From assembly GCF_039822625.1 (NCBI RefSeq), contig NZ_JBDLLG010000025.1, positions 10,997 through 74,996 on the forward strand: a stretch of 64,000 bases of DNA. The letters run 5' to 3'. The notes below the pieces were generated by a model. The model made no database searches. It had not been told where the DNA came from and saw only the letters and a program-made list of their open reading frames with translations. Shown piece by piece: positions 49,394 to 57,743 of the stretch. Each line of letters opens with the position of its first letter. Positions within the stretch are counted from its first letter, which is position 1. The position numbers and the translations under genes are program-made. Origin of the DNA: Marinimicrobium locisalis. Its GTDB lineage: Bacteria > Pseudomonadota > Gammaproteobacteria > Pseudomonadales > Cellvibrionaceae.

Positions 49394-51118
49394 TTAATCG
49401 GCGCTAATCAGGCCGAGTTCGTAGGGTAATAGGTCGTAGTCTACGTTCGCATTGGGATCACGGCCCTGATACAAGAACTGCATGTTGCAGGCGTCGATTT
49501 CCATTCTCTGGTCGTGACCGGCTCGAAGCATCTCCCCGTGGCTGATGTCGTTTGTCCACTGCCCGCCCGGGAAAGAAACGTTGCTCAAGCCCGCGAAGGG
49601 GGCTGACTCCGACGTTTTGTACTCCGTCCAAGGGCCGTCCAGGCTGGTGGAGGTCCAGGCTCTAAAGAAGCGCGGGCCTGACTGCCAGCCTTCCACCAAA
49701 AGCAGGTACTGGTCAGTGCCCTGCACTTTGTACACATTGGCGGCTTCAAACAGCACGTTCCGAGGGCCGGACATCACGGTGGTGTAGCCACTGAAGTTGG
49801 GAAAGTTGGCAATGGTGGTTTTACTCATATACAAGTCACCATCGTCACGGGAGAAAAACAGATAGCAATGGGTGTCATCGCAAATCACCCAAAAGTCCAG
49901 TGATCCGCTCGGCTCCCCCGCCAATAAGGGTTGTAGTGAACTCCAACCATCCGGGTTATTGATGTCCGGATTGGTGGCATAGCGACCGCCCCACTGAGTA
50001 ATGATGTACCACCGGTCGTGGGGCTCGAAATAGAACACCTGCGGGGCGACAGTGGAGCTTCCGCCGGGCGCAAAGCTAAGCTGGTTGGCAGAGCCCGCCT
50101 GATTGAAGTCCTCAAAGTTCATGTAGATGGATTTGTAGCCAGAGTTATAAACCGTCGCGAACAGATGGTGCCTGCCCTCGTACGGGACGATGGTCGGGTC
50201 CTTCACCGAGGCGTTGCCATTTTTCGGGGTGATGAGCGGCTGACTGGACGTCCAGCTCAAGGTACTGGGCAGCTCACACCCCGTATCGCCGCTTGAGCTG
50301 CTACTCGAGGAGCTACTTGAGGAACCGGTCACATCACCAAAGCTGATGTGACCGTTGCAGTGCATCCACTCGCTGTTGGAGCCTCCCCCGCAGGCATCGT
50401 TCGCCCACAAGCCCGTGTTCACGTTCTGGTTTTCCGCCTCACGGGCCTGACCGTTAACCTGGATGTAGTCGACTTGAACGTCACGGTCGGTGGCATCGTT
50501 GGTGAAAGCGACCCTGACCTCACCGGACCGATCGGTCGTGGCGGTGTAGTTTTGCATGCCGGTGGTCATCGTCCAGGTTTCGACCGTGGAGCCACCGACC
50601 TGCAAGCTGACCGATTCATCGCCGTTGGTACCGAGCGCACGAACAACAATGGTATTGGCACCCTCGCTGGGTGCAGAGCTGGAGCTGCTGCTTGAGGCGC
50701 TCAAAGAGCTACTCGATGAACTGCTACTGGCGGGCGTCCCGTCGCCGGAGCAAGTTGGCGCCTGAAATTCGCCGCTATAGGTGCCCTGCAAGCCGAAGGT
50801 GGTGCTCTGCCCCTCGGCCAGATTTCCGTTCCAACCGCAGCAGTTGGTAAACAAGGGTGTCGCGCTATCGCCGTCGCTTTCGGTGGCATTCCAACTGCTG
50901 ACCACGTTCGTTGGCGTGTCGAAATTCAATGCAACCGTCCAGCCACTAATGGCACCCGGGCCATCATTGGTCACTGTCACGTCCAGCTGATAGCCATCGC
51001 CCCAGACGCTTGTCGAGGTGATGGAACAGCTATACGACGCAAACGCTTGGCTCGTTAGGAAAAGGCAGGCCAGCAGCCCGAGCTGGAGAGAGTGAACGAT
51101 AAATTGCCTGACATGCAT
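49394..51118 (-). CDS. GH62 alpha-L-arabinofuranosidase with CBM2 and CBM60-like modules
   Basis: A 574-residue secreted enzyme that removes arabinose side chains from arabinoxylan. Order: signal peptide (1-27); CBM2 (about 28-126, WGDGYQLDVTVTNDGPGAISG, with exposed Trp residues); poly-Ser linker; CBM60-like xylan-binding module (about 150-262, ending ACGGGSNSEWMHCNG); poly-Ser linker; GH62 domain (about 275-574). GH62 hallmarks are ASVKDPTIVPYEGRHHLF with the catalytic base Asp, SLDFWVICDDTHCYLFFSRD, and NVLFEAANVYKVQG with the catalytic Glu. Lies downstream of accessory remnants, on the minus strand. No operator like the GH26/GH8 site was found upstream. Confidence 0.92.
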   Translation of the reverse strand: MHVRQFIVHSLQLGLLACLFLTSQAFASYSCSITSTSVWGDGYQLDVTVTNDGPGAISGWTVALNFDTPTNVVSSWNATESDGDSATPLFTNCCGWNGNLAEGQSTTFGLQGTYSGEFQAPTCSGDGTPASSSSSSSSLSASSSSSSSAPSEGANTIVVRALGTNGDESVSLQVGGSTVETWTMTTGMQNYTATTDRSGEVRVAFTNDATDRDVQVDYIQVNGQAREAENQNVNTGLWANDACGGGSNSEWMHCNGHISFGDVTGSSSSSSSSSSSGDTGCELPSTLSWTSSQPLITPKNGNASVKDPTIVPYEGRHHLFATVYNSGYKSIYMNFEDFNQAGSANQLSFAPGGSSTVAPQVFYFEPHDRWYIITQWGGRYATNPDINNPDGWSSLQPLLAGEPSGSLDFWVICDDTHCYLFFSRDDGDLYMSKTTIANFPNFSGYTTVMSGPRNVLFEAANVYKVQGTDQYLLLVEGWQSGPRFFRAWTSTSLDGPWTEYKTSESAPFAGLSNVSFPGGQWTNDISHGEMLRAGHDQRMEIDACNMQFLYQGRDPNANVDYDLLPYELGLISAD

Positions 51119-51429
51119 ATTCTTAGTCCTCTACTATTTTAATTTATTGAAAAGGCAGATGTTTTTCTTGGTGCCACGAGAGGAAACAGGTTAGAAGGAG
51201 GAGGTGTAAAACAATAGAGTCTATGGACAGCTCTTATAAAACGAGGAGAAAGTTTTAATATTTGTGTTAAATTTTTTATTCTCGGAGGCGACTACAACAC
51301 TTAGAATATGATTCATATCACAGTTTTCAGCCGGGATAATGTTGCAAAGCGCTGGTTTATGGTTTTGGCTTATGTTGATTTTGATGCTCGCCTCTTCCCT
51401 CCACTCCGTAGGCCTCTTGCCAGTGGCTG
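51119..51429. promoter_or_regulatory. AT-rich divergent intergenic region
   Basis: 311 bases between the GH62 and Mut7-C genes. It is AT-rich at 51235-51290 and should hold promoters for both directions. No clear inverted repeat or known operator was found. Confidence 0.4.
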
Positions 51430-52191
51430 TTGGTGCAAGCTAACATCGGTCGGGTGGCTGAAGCTGATTTCCGACTCTATGGCAGTCTAAACGATTTTCT
51501 GCCGCCATACAGGCAGCAGCGAAGCTTCCCTTACGCCTTCAATCCCCCTCAATCAGTCAAACACCTGATCGAAGCCCTTGGGGTCCCTCACCCAGAGGTA
51601 GCTTTGATTTTAGTCTCAGGTAGCCCTGTGGATTTCCATTATCTGGTGGGCTCGGGGGACCGAGTAGCGGTGTATCCAAATGCCCAAGGCTTGGGGCTGG
51701 CCACTGTCTACCCGCTGCGGCCCGCTTCCCCGGTTAAGTTTATCCTCGACAACCATCTGGGCAGTTTGGCCCGATACATGCGCCTCGTGGGACTGGATAC
51801 CCGTTATCCCACTGAACACCTGCCCGACGCTCGACTGGCGAAAATATCGGATGGGGACAATCGGGTTCTGCTTAGCCGTGACCGGCGGCTGCTGATGCGG
51901 CGAAACGTCACTCATGGCTACTGTCCACGCAGCACGGACGGCTGGCAACAGCTGCGTGAGGTCATTACCCAGTTTGAACTTCAGAGGGAGCTTGAGCCAT
52001 GGCGCCGTTGCGCTCATTGCAACGGATTGCTTGAACCCGTAGCTAAGGAGGAGATAATCGATCAGCTGGAGCCAAAGACCAGGAAGCATTATTACGATTT
52101 TCGTCGCTGCCGCGGCTGTGGCCAAATTTATTGGAAAGGTTCTCATTTTGAGAAGCTCAGTCATTCCATAGAGGCGTTGTTCGAACGCTAA
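51430..52191 (+). CDS. Mut7-C RNase-domain protein with N-terminal ubiquitin-like domain
   Basis: A 253-residue cytoplasmic protein. N-terminal about 90 residues form the Mut7-C-associated ubiquitin-like domain (ADFRLYGSLNDFLPPYRQQ). The Mut7-C domain (about 95-245) is a PIN-type nuclease fold: FILDNHLGSLARYMRLVGLD has the first Asp, DARLAKISDGDNRVLLSRDRRL the next acidic residues, and a zinc ribbon CAHCNGLL...CRGCGQIYWKGSH closes it. The start is GTG at 51430, with a GTG at 51451 as an alternative. Function is unproven in bacteria; the fold suggests RNA or DNA binding or cleavage. Confidence 0.85.
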   Translation: MVQANIGRVAEADFRLYGSLNDFLPPYRQQRSFPYAFNPPQSVKHLIEALGVPHPEVALILVSGSPVDFHYLVGSGDRVAVYPNAQGLGLATVYPLRPASPVKFILDNHLGSLARYMRLVGLDTRYPTEHLPDARLAKISDGDNRVLLSRDRRLLMRRNVTHGYCPRSTDGWQQLREVITQFELQRELEPWRRCAHCNGLLEPVAKEEIIDQLEPKTRKHYYDFRRCRGCGQIYWKGSHFEKLSHSIEALFER

Positions 52192-52338
52192 ATAATCAGC
52201 ATAGGACTTCAAACTACCTACAACGTGGTAGCGGAGATAATAGATGCACACATTTTGAATGTTCATTGTTGTCCTTTCTTGTATCTGGTGCTAGTGTCCT
52301 GAAAGATTTTGGTACTTCTTGCGCGGCATGGAGGATTT

Positions 52339-52464
52339 ATGCAACAGAAAAAATTTTACGCGCCAATAAAATTCGTGAGCTACGCGGTATTAGCGCTAAT
52401 GGGCTCAGCCATCGTCTACGCTTTTACCATTGCGATCTTGTATTGGACTGGCATTGGGGTATAA
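52339..52464 (+). CDS. Small single-helix membrane protein upstream of norC
   Basis: A 41-residue protein, too short for usual gene callers, start supported by GGAGG 5 bases upstream: MQQKKFYAPIKFVSYAVLAL then MGSAIVYAFTIAILYWTGIGV. A basic N-terminus and one hydrophobic helix suggest an inner-membrane peptide. It ends 18 bases before norC on the same strand. I recall similar small membrane peptides ahead of norC in other gammaproteobacteria; it may be a NOR assembly or accessory subunit. Confidence 0.65.
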   Translation: MQQKKFYAPIKFVSYAVLALMGSAIVYAFTIAILYWTGIGV

Positions 52465-52482
52465 ACCAGCGGAGAGGCGACT

Positions 52483-53343
52483 ATGAATAATCGACAGGCC
52501 CGTTTGTTTGCGGTTGGCTCCACCGCCATTGCCGCTTTGGTCTTTTTGGTGCTGACGCTTGACAGCCACCGGCAATTTCCCGAATTGACTCATTCCGAGA
52601 ATATTACGCCACAAGTCACGCACGGTAAGGACGTGTGGCACAAATATAATTGTATTAACTGCCATACACTCTTTGGAGAAGGCGCCTATTACGCGCCGGA
52701 TTTGACGAAGATTACCGAACATCGGGGCGAGGCTTACTTGCAAGCCTATATGCGCGACCCGTCTCAATTTTACGACGAACAGACCCACCGTCGCTTGATG
52801 CCCAAGCAGGACTTGAGCGAGGAAGAGATTACCGACCTGATTGCCTTTCTGGACTGGGTCAGCAAGGTGGACAACCAGGGGTGGCCGCCTCGCCCCATCC
52901 GTGTGACCGGGGCTCCCGCGCAGGGCGCCCAGCCGTTTTCCTCTAAAGAGAGCGATGAGGGCCCGGCCGTTCAGAAGTCGGCGGGGACCACGCCGGTAAC
53001 GGGCGAGGACGATTATCGCGCTCAGGGCGAAAGTGTCTTTGAGACGGCCACCCCGGCCTGTACCTCGTGTCATTCCACGGCGCCAGGCGCCGATATGGCA
53101 GGACCAAGCTTGGCGGGCGTCGTCTCGCGAGCGCGCGAAACCCTGCAGTCGGAAGACTATGAGGGCAATGCCGAGGACTTGGAAGGCTATCTTCGCGAGG
53201 CGATTGTCGCGCCCAGTGCTCATATTGTGTCAGGGGGTATGTATTCGTCGGGGGGCACCTCGTTTATGCCCTCCAACTATGAAGAAAGTCTTACCGAAGA
53301 AGAGATTGATCAATTGGTCGCCTATCTGGCAACGTTGAAATAA
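52483..53343 (+). CDS. norC: Nitric oxide reductase cytochrome c subunit with an extra C-terminal haem domain
   Basis: A 286-residue protein. TM anchor about 10-28; the first cytochrome c domain has CINCH (57-61) with the NorC context HKYNCINCHTLFGEGAYYAPDL and conserved PSQFYDEQTHRRLMP. NorC of Pseudomonas and Paracoccus is about 150 residues with one haem. Here a linker (about 145-180) leads to a second cytochrome c domain with CTSCH (193-197) and a Met ligand candidate in TSFMPSNYEESL. The second haem may pass electrons from a periplasmic donor to the first, replacing a separate cytochrome. It works with NorB to reduce 2 NO to N2O. Confidence 0.92.
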   Translation: MNNRQARLFAVGSTAIAALVFLVLTLDSHRQFPELTHSENITPQVTHGKDVWHKYNCINCHTLFGEGAYYAPDLTKITEHRGEAYLQAYMRDPSQFYDEQTHRRLMPKQDLSEEEITDLIAFLDWVSKVDNQGWPPRPIRVTGAPAQGAQPFSSKESDEGPAVQKSAGTTPVTGEDDYRAQGESVFETATPACTSCHSTAPGADMAGPSLAGVVSRARETLQSEDYEGNAEDLEGYLREAIVAPSAHIVSGGMYSSGGTSFMPSNYEESLTEEEIDQLVAYLATLK

Positions 53344-53398
53344 TGGCCGCGGCCTGGAGGCACTCCAGGCATCGCGCAAAACCCCAGGGAGAACAACA

Positions 53399-54772
53399 AT
53401 GCGGTACAGTTCCCAGTCGGTCGCGTATTGGTATTTTGCAGTGGCAATGGTGCTGTTCGGCCTGCAATTGGTATTTGGCCTGCTTTCAGCCACCAAATAC
53501 CTAGGCCCGGACCCGTTGCTTTATATTTTGCCGTTTGATGTTACCAAGGTCATGCACACCAACTTGCTAATTGTATGGGTGTTGGCCGGCTTTATGGGGG
53601 CGAGCTACTGGATGATACCGGAGGAGTCCCGCAGTGAGCTGCATAGCATCAAACTTGCGTACATACAGCTGATTTTGTGGACGTTAATGGGCGTTACCGC
53701 CATTATCGGTTACTTTTTCCGGTACGGCACTGGCAACAAGTTGTTGGAGCAGCCATTGCCGCATAAGTTGGTAATCGTGCTCTGCATGGTGATATTCCTC
53801 TATAACATCGGCATGACGATCAAAAAATCCGGGCGGTTTACCACCACCGAGGGTGTGCTGGTTTTGGGGCTGGTAAGCTCCGCTGTCCTCTTCTTCCCGG
53901 CCCTGTTTCACTACGAGAACTATACCGTCTCCATTTTCTATCGCTGGTGGACCATTCACCTTTGGGTTGAAGGGGTCTGGATGATGATTATGGGGTCGTT
54001 TCTTGCTTATCTGCTGATCCGGCTTTCGGGAGCGGACCGGGAAGTCATGGAAAAATGGCTCTATGTGATTGTCGGTTTGGTATTTATTGCCGGCATTCTG
54101 GGGACCGCCCACCATTATTATTGGGTGGGGGTACCGCAATATTGGTTGCCGATTGGCGGCTTCTTTAGCGCTCTCGAGCCTCTGGCCCTGGCTGGCATGG
54201 CGGCTTACGCCTATGCCGCCATGCGCCGCTCGGGGCTGGCGCACCCGAACACGCTAGCGCTGCACTGGACCATCGGCAGTGCGGTATTTGCACTTTTCGG
54301 CGCGGGCCTGCTCGGGCTTGCGCATACCTGGCCCGCGGTAAATAAGTGGACTCACGGGACTTTAATCACCGCTATGCACGGGCACGCCGCGTTTTACGGC
54401 GCCTACGTCATGATCGTACTGGCCATGATTACCTACGCCCTGCCAAGCATGACTCACGGTCGCCGGGAGGAAGGCAGCGTCATGGGCTATTGGGCTTTCT
54501 GGCTGCAGATAGCCGGCATGTTCGGCATGACCTTGTCCTTTGCGACAGCGGGGCTTGGCCAAGTGTATCTGGAGCGCATTATGGGCATGGGGTACCTGGA
54601 TGCTCAGCTCAAAATTCAGGTCCATTTCATCATGCTGATTGCCACTGCTTCCTTGTTCACCGTCGGGGTCGCACTGTTTATAATCGACTTTTTCCGTTAT
54701 CCCCCACGGTTTGCGGTAGACCAAGCGTCTGACCGAGAAGGTGAAAGTGCCGGGGCGGCCAGTGGTCACTGA
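53399..54772 (+). CDS. norB: Nitric oxide reductase catalytic subunit
   Basis: A 457-residue, 12-helix haem-copper-oxidase relative with low-spin haem b and a haem b3/non-haem iron centre. Recognisable segments: DVTKVMHTNLLIVWVLAGFM, WTIHLWVEGVWMMIMGSFLA (His and Glu near the active site), GTAHHYYWVGVPQYWLPIGG (paired His) and MHGHAAFYGAYVMIV (two His). The ribosome site GGGAG lies 10 bases before the ATG. The cNOR type is shown by the partner norC and the lack of a fused quinol domain. Overlaps norQ by 32 bases at its 3' end. Confidence 0.94.
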   Translation: MRYSSQSVAYWYFAVAMVLFGLQLVFGLLSATKYLGPDPLLYILPFDVTKVMHTNLLIVWVLAGFMGASYWMIPEESRSELHSIKLAYIQLILWTLMGVTAIIGYFFRYGTGNKLLEQPLPHKLVIVLCMVIFLYNIGMTIKKSGRFTTTEGVLVLGLVSSAVLFFPALFHYENYTVSIFYRWWTIHLWVEGVWMMIMGSFLAYLLIRLSGADREVMEKWLYVIVGLVFIAGILGTAHHYYWVGVPQYWLPIGGFFSALEPLALAGMAAYAYAAMRRSGLAHPNTLALHWTIGSAVFALFGAGLLGLAHTWPAVNKWTHGTLITAMHGHAAFYGAYVMIVLAMITYALPSMTHGRREEGSVMGYWAFWLQIAGMFGMTLSFATAGLGQVYLERIMGMGYLDAQLKIQVHFIMLIATASLFTVGVALFIIDFFRYPPRFAVDQASDREGESAGAASGH

Positions 54773-55580
54773 TAGCGTCCACAAACTGACCGCCATCGAG
54801 CCGGAAAAGGAGCCGTATTACGCCCCCACCGGCAATGAAGTCACGCTGTTTGAGCAATGCCATGCCCAGCAGTTGGCCGTGATGCTCAAAGGCCCCACCG
54901 GCTGCGGTAAAACCCGTTTGGTGGAGCATATGGCGTGGCGGCTCAAACGCCCGCTGATTACCATCGCCTGCCACGACGACTTGGCGGCGAGCGATCTTGT
55001 GGGCCGTTTTCTCATTCGCCACAATGGCACCGAATGGCAAGACGGGCCGCTGACCCGCGCGGTTCGGGAAGGCGCCATCTGTTACCTCGACGAAGTGGTG
55101 GAAGCGCGTCAGGATACGGTGGTCGTGTTGCACGCATTGACGGACCACCGACGCATGCTGCCCATCGACAAAACTGGCGAGACGGTTAAGGCCGCGCCCG
55201 GCTTTCAGTTGGTGGTCTCCTACAACCCTGGCTATCAGCGGATGCTTAAGGACCTCAAGCCCAGTACCCGGCAGCGGTTTGTGGCACTGGACCTCAACTT
55301 CCCCACCCTGGAGCAGGAAACCGCCATTGTTGAGCGGGAAAGTGGCACCGACCGCGGCACCGCCCATGCTCTGGTTTCCCTTGCGCAGCGCATTCGCTCC
55401 TTGCGAGACCGAGGCTTGGCCGAAGTGCCCAGCACACGCTTGCTCATCGCCACGGCAACATTGGCGCGCAACGGCATCCCGATTCGCGAGGCGTGTTATG
55501 CCGGGTTGGTTTCGCCGTTATCCGACGACGAATCCCTGGTCGGAGCCATGGAAGACTTGGTCAACGCAACGTTTGTATAG
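54741..55580 (+). CDS. norQ: NorQ, MoxR/CbbQ-type AAA+ ATPase for NOR activation
   Basis: A 279-residue AAA+ protein. Walker A is KGPTGCGKTRLVEHM (near 51-65), Walker B is AICYLDEVVEARQD (near 112-125). The C-terminal part carries the MoxR-family VoWA-partner region. NorQ with NorD inserts iron into the NorB active site. GTG start at 54741 overlaps the norB 3' end; a GTG at 54762 is an alternative start. Operon position between norB and norD supports the assignment. Confidence 0.93.
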   Translation: MKVPGRPVVTDSVHKLTAIEPEKEPYYAPTGNEVTLFEQCHAQQLAVMLKGPTGCGKTRLVEHMAWRLKRPLITIACHDDLAASDLVGRFLIRHNGTEWQDGPLTRAVREGAICYLDEVVEARQDTVVVLHALTDHRRMLPIDKTGETVKAAPGFQLVVSYNPGYQRMLKDLKPSTRQRFVALDLNFPTLEQETAIVERESGTDRGTAHALVSLAQRIRSLRDRGLAEVPSTRLLIATATLARNGIPIREACYAGLVSPLSDDESLVGAMEDLVNATFV

Positions 55581-55642
55581 CGACCCCTTTTGTATTAAGC
55601 ACTGCTGTATGAGGAGGCGGTTGACCTAACCGCGTTTTACTA

Positions 55643-57697
55643 ATGGCCGAAGCCGAAGAAGTCATTACCGATGCGGCGCGCCATGCCACCGTGTTTGCCC
55701 AGAACCTCTGGCGCCGCCACCGCACGCCACCGAATGTCGAGCCCACGGTCACATTGGACGATGTGGCGACCCGTCTTGATCTGTTCGTCACCGCCGTTTT
55801 TGGCGATAGCTATTCAATCCGGCGAGCACAACTTCCCGCGCGCGCCACACTTCTGTCCATTGTTTTCAAACGTCACCAGAAGCCGCGCCTACGCCGACAG
55901 ATACCGGCCACCGATGGCACGTCGCTGTGGTTGCCTCCCGACTCTTTCCTTACCGATGTAACGCTGGCCACACAACTCTACCGCGTGATGGCGCTACAAC
56001 AGGCGGTCCGCGCCCGCCGCGGCAGCGCCACGGCCATGGGCCAGGACCTTAAACCGTTGGTGGCGGACGTGTACCTCCTGCTGGAAGCCTACGCCACGGA
56101 CGAATTGCTTGCCGCCCTACTTCCGGGCATGGTTCAGCCAATCAATACACTGCGTCGGCATGCCCTGGCCGCCCGGCCACCGCTGTCGCAATTTCCCAAA
56201 CCACGACAGCCCTTGGAGATGTTCCTCCGCCGGTTGCTACAAAGCGAATGTGGTGCTCCCTGCAGCGGCGTACCTCTGACCGACGCTCCCGAACACTCCA
56301 TGGCCCAGGCGCGGGAAATAATCCGGGACTTCGGCTTGGTGCCCAACGGTTTTACTGAACGCCACCTCGGGCCTTTCCCGCTGGTTAAGGACTGGTGGAC
56401 CGGGGAGTTGCGCTGCCCTCCCCCGGTCAATGTAGCCCCGGTTCCGGTGAACGAACAGGCCGGCCCCGACGGCGAAGAGGACTCCACGCCCCCGCGCGGC
56501 GCTCATCTGGCTCGACGCCCCGAAGAGAGAGAAGCGGAAGACGGCGAAGACGAGGACGAGGAACATCACGGGCCTTGGATGGTTCAGATGGACGAACCAC
56601 ACCAGCACGCTGAAGACCCCATGGGCCTGCAGCGGCCCACCGACCGGGACGAAGAGACCAGCGCCGAAGAGTTTGGTGACTTGGTTTCGGAGCTACCCGA
56701 GGCTCGCCTGGTGTCCACCCCCGGCCGGCCAAAGGAAGTACTGTTATCCGACGACCCGCCCGATGCTCGCGCGCGACAGGAATTAAAAGCCGCGGTGACC
56801 GAAGGCCGGGGAATCAGTTACCCCGAGTGGGATTACCAAGCCCAAGTCTACCGCGAGCACGGCGCCACCGTACGCTTGCTATCCATCCCCAGGGGTTCCC
56901 AACAATGGGTGGATGAGACCATGGAGGAGCACGAATCCATGCTCCACAGTATACGCCGACGCTTTGAAATGCTGAGTGCCCGGCGCGTGTGGCAGCGCAA
57001 GCAGCTCGATGGCGACGAAATTGATCTGGATGCTTACATCGACAGCTACGCCGACTTTCAAGCCGGCAACGCCATGGCCGAAGCCCTGTACCAGACACGC
57101 CGCACGGCGGACCGCAATACCGCCATTACCCTATTGATCGACATTAGCGGCTCGACAGACAGTTGGGTATCCGCCAACCGGCGAATCATTGATGTAGAGC
57201 GCGAAGCGCTACTGCTGGTGTGTATTGCCCTGGAGGGGTTGGGGGAACCTTACTCGGTACAGGCCTTTTCCGGGGAAGGGCCACACTCGGTGACTGTGCG
57301 GCAGATTAAAGCCTTCGATGAAGCCTACAGCAATGACGTGGCGTTGCGAATCAGCTCCCTTGAGCCACAGCACTACACCCGCACCGGCGCCGCCATCCGT
57401 CACGCCAGTGTGGACCTGATGCGCCAACCGGCCGCCCATAGACTCCTGCTGCTGTTGTCCGACGGAAAGCCCAATGACAAGGACAATTATGAAGGACGGT
57501 ATGGGGTGGAGGATATGCGCCAAGCGGTGACTGAAGCCAGCTTGCAGGGCATTTCCCCCTTTTGCTTGACCATTGACCGGCAAGCGGCCAATTACCTTCC
57601 GCGAATATTCGGCGCCCACCACTATGCCCTACTCCCCAAACCGGAATTGCTCCCTCAGGTGTTGCTGGACTGGATGAAGCGCTTGGTGGCGTCCTAG
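55643..57697 (+). CDS. norD: NorD, VWA-domain protein for NOR activation
   Basis: A 684-residue protein. Charged, acidic middle region (about 270-370, EEREAEDGEDEDEEHHG) and a C-terminal von Willebrand A domain (about 485-680) with the metal site ITLLIDISGSTDSW (DxSxS) and the Thr/Asp positions TRTGAAIRH and LLLLLSDGKPND. NorD binds NorQ and helps activate NorB. Last gene of the nor operon, followed by a large palindromic terminator. Confidence 0.93.
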   Translation: MAEAEEVITDAARHATVFAQNLWRRHRTPPNVEPTVTLDDVATRLDLFVTAVFGDSYSIRRAQLPARATLLSIVFKRHQKPRLRRQIPATDGTSLWLPPDSFLTDVTLATQLYRVMALQQAVRARRGSATAMGQDLKPLVADVYLLLEAYATDELLAALLPGMVQPINTLRRHALAARPPLSQFPKPRQPLEMFLRRLLQSECGAPCSGVPLTDAPEHSMAQAREIIRDFGLVPNGFTERHLGPFPLVKDWWTGELRCPPPVNVAPVPVNEQAGPDGEEDSTPPRGAHLARRPEEREAEDGEDEDEEHHGPWMVQMDEPHQHAEDPMGLQRPTDRDEETSAEEFGDLVSELPEARLVSTPGRPKEVLLSDDPPDARARQELKAAVTEGRGISYPEWDYQAQVYREHGATVRLLSIPRGSQQWVDETMEEHESMLHSIRRRFEMLSARRVWQRKQLDGDEIDLDAYIDSYADFQAGNAMAEALYQTRRTADRNTAITLLIDISGSTDSWVSANRRIIDVEREALLLVCIALEGLGEPYSVQAFSGEGPHSVTVRQIKAFDEAYSNDVALRISSLEPQHYTRTGAAIRHASVDLMRQPAAHRLLLLLSDGKPNDKDNYEGRYGVEDMRQAVTEASLQGISPFCLTIDRQAANYLPRIFGAHHYALLPKPELLPQVLLDWMKRLVAS

Positions 57698-57735
57698 TGG
57701 GCCGCGCGGCCCACTAGAGACGCTTCCCTGCGTCT
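57694..57735. terminator. Two GC hairpins between norD and the convergent GH8 gene
   Basis: A perfect 24-base palindrome (57694-57717, centre GGCCGCGCGGCC, ends CTAG) overlaps the norD stop codon. It is followed directly by AGACGC-TTCCCT-GCGTCT (57718-57735) and then GGCTTTAT. They should end transcripts from both sides. Confidence 0.8.
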
Positions 57736-57743
57736 GGCTTTAT

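Noticed and set aside
52192..52338. FNR/Dnr or NsrR box upstream of the nor operon
   Set aside because: TTGAT-N4-ATCAA is not present; the region around AGATGCA...TGAATGTTCATT only loosely resembles an NsrR site, too weak to call.
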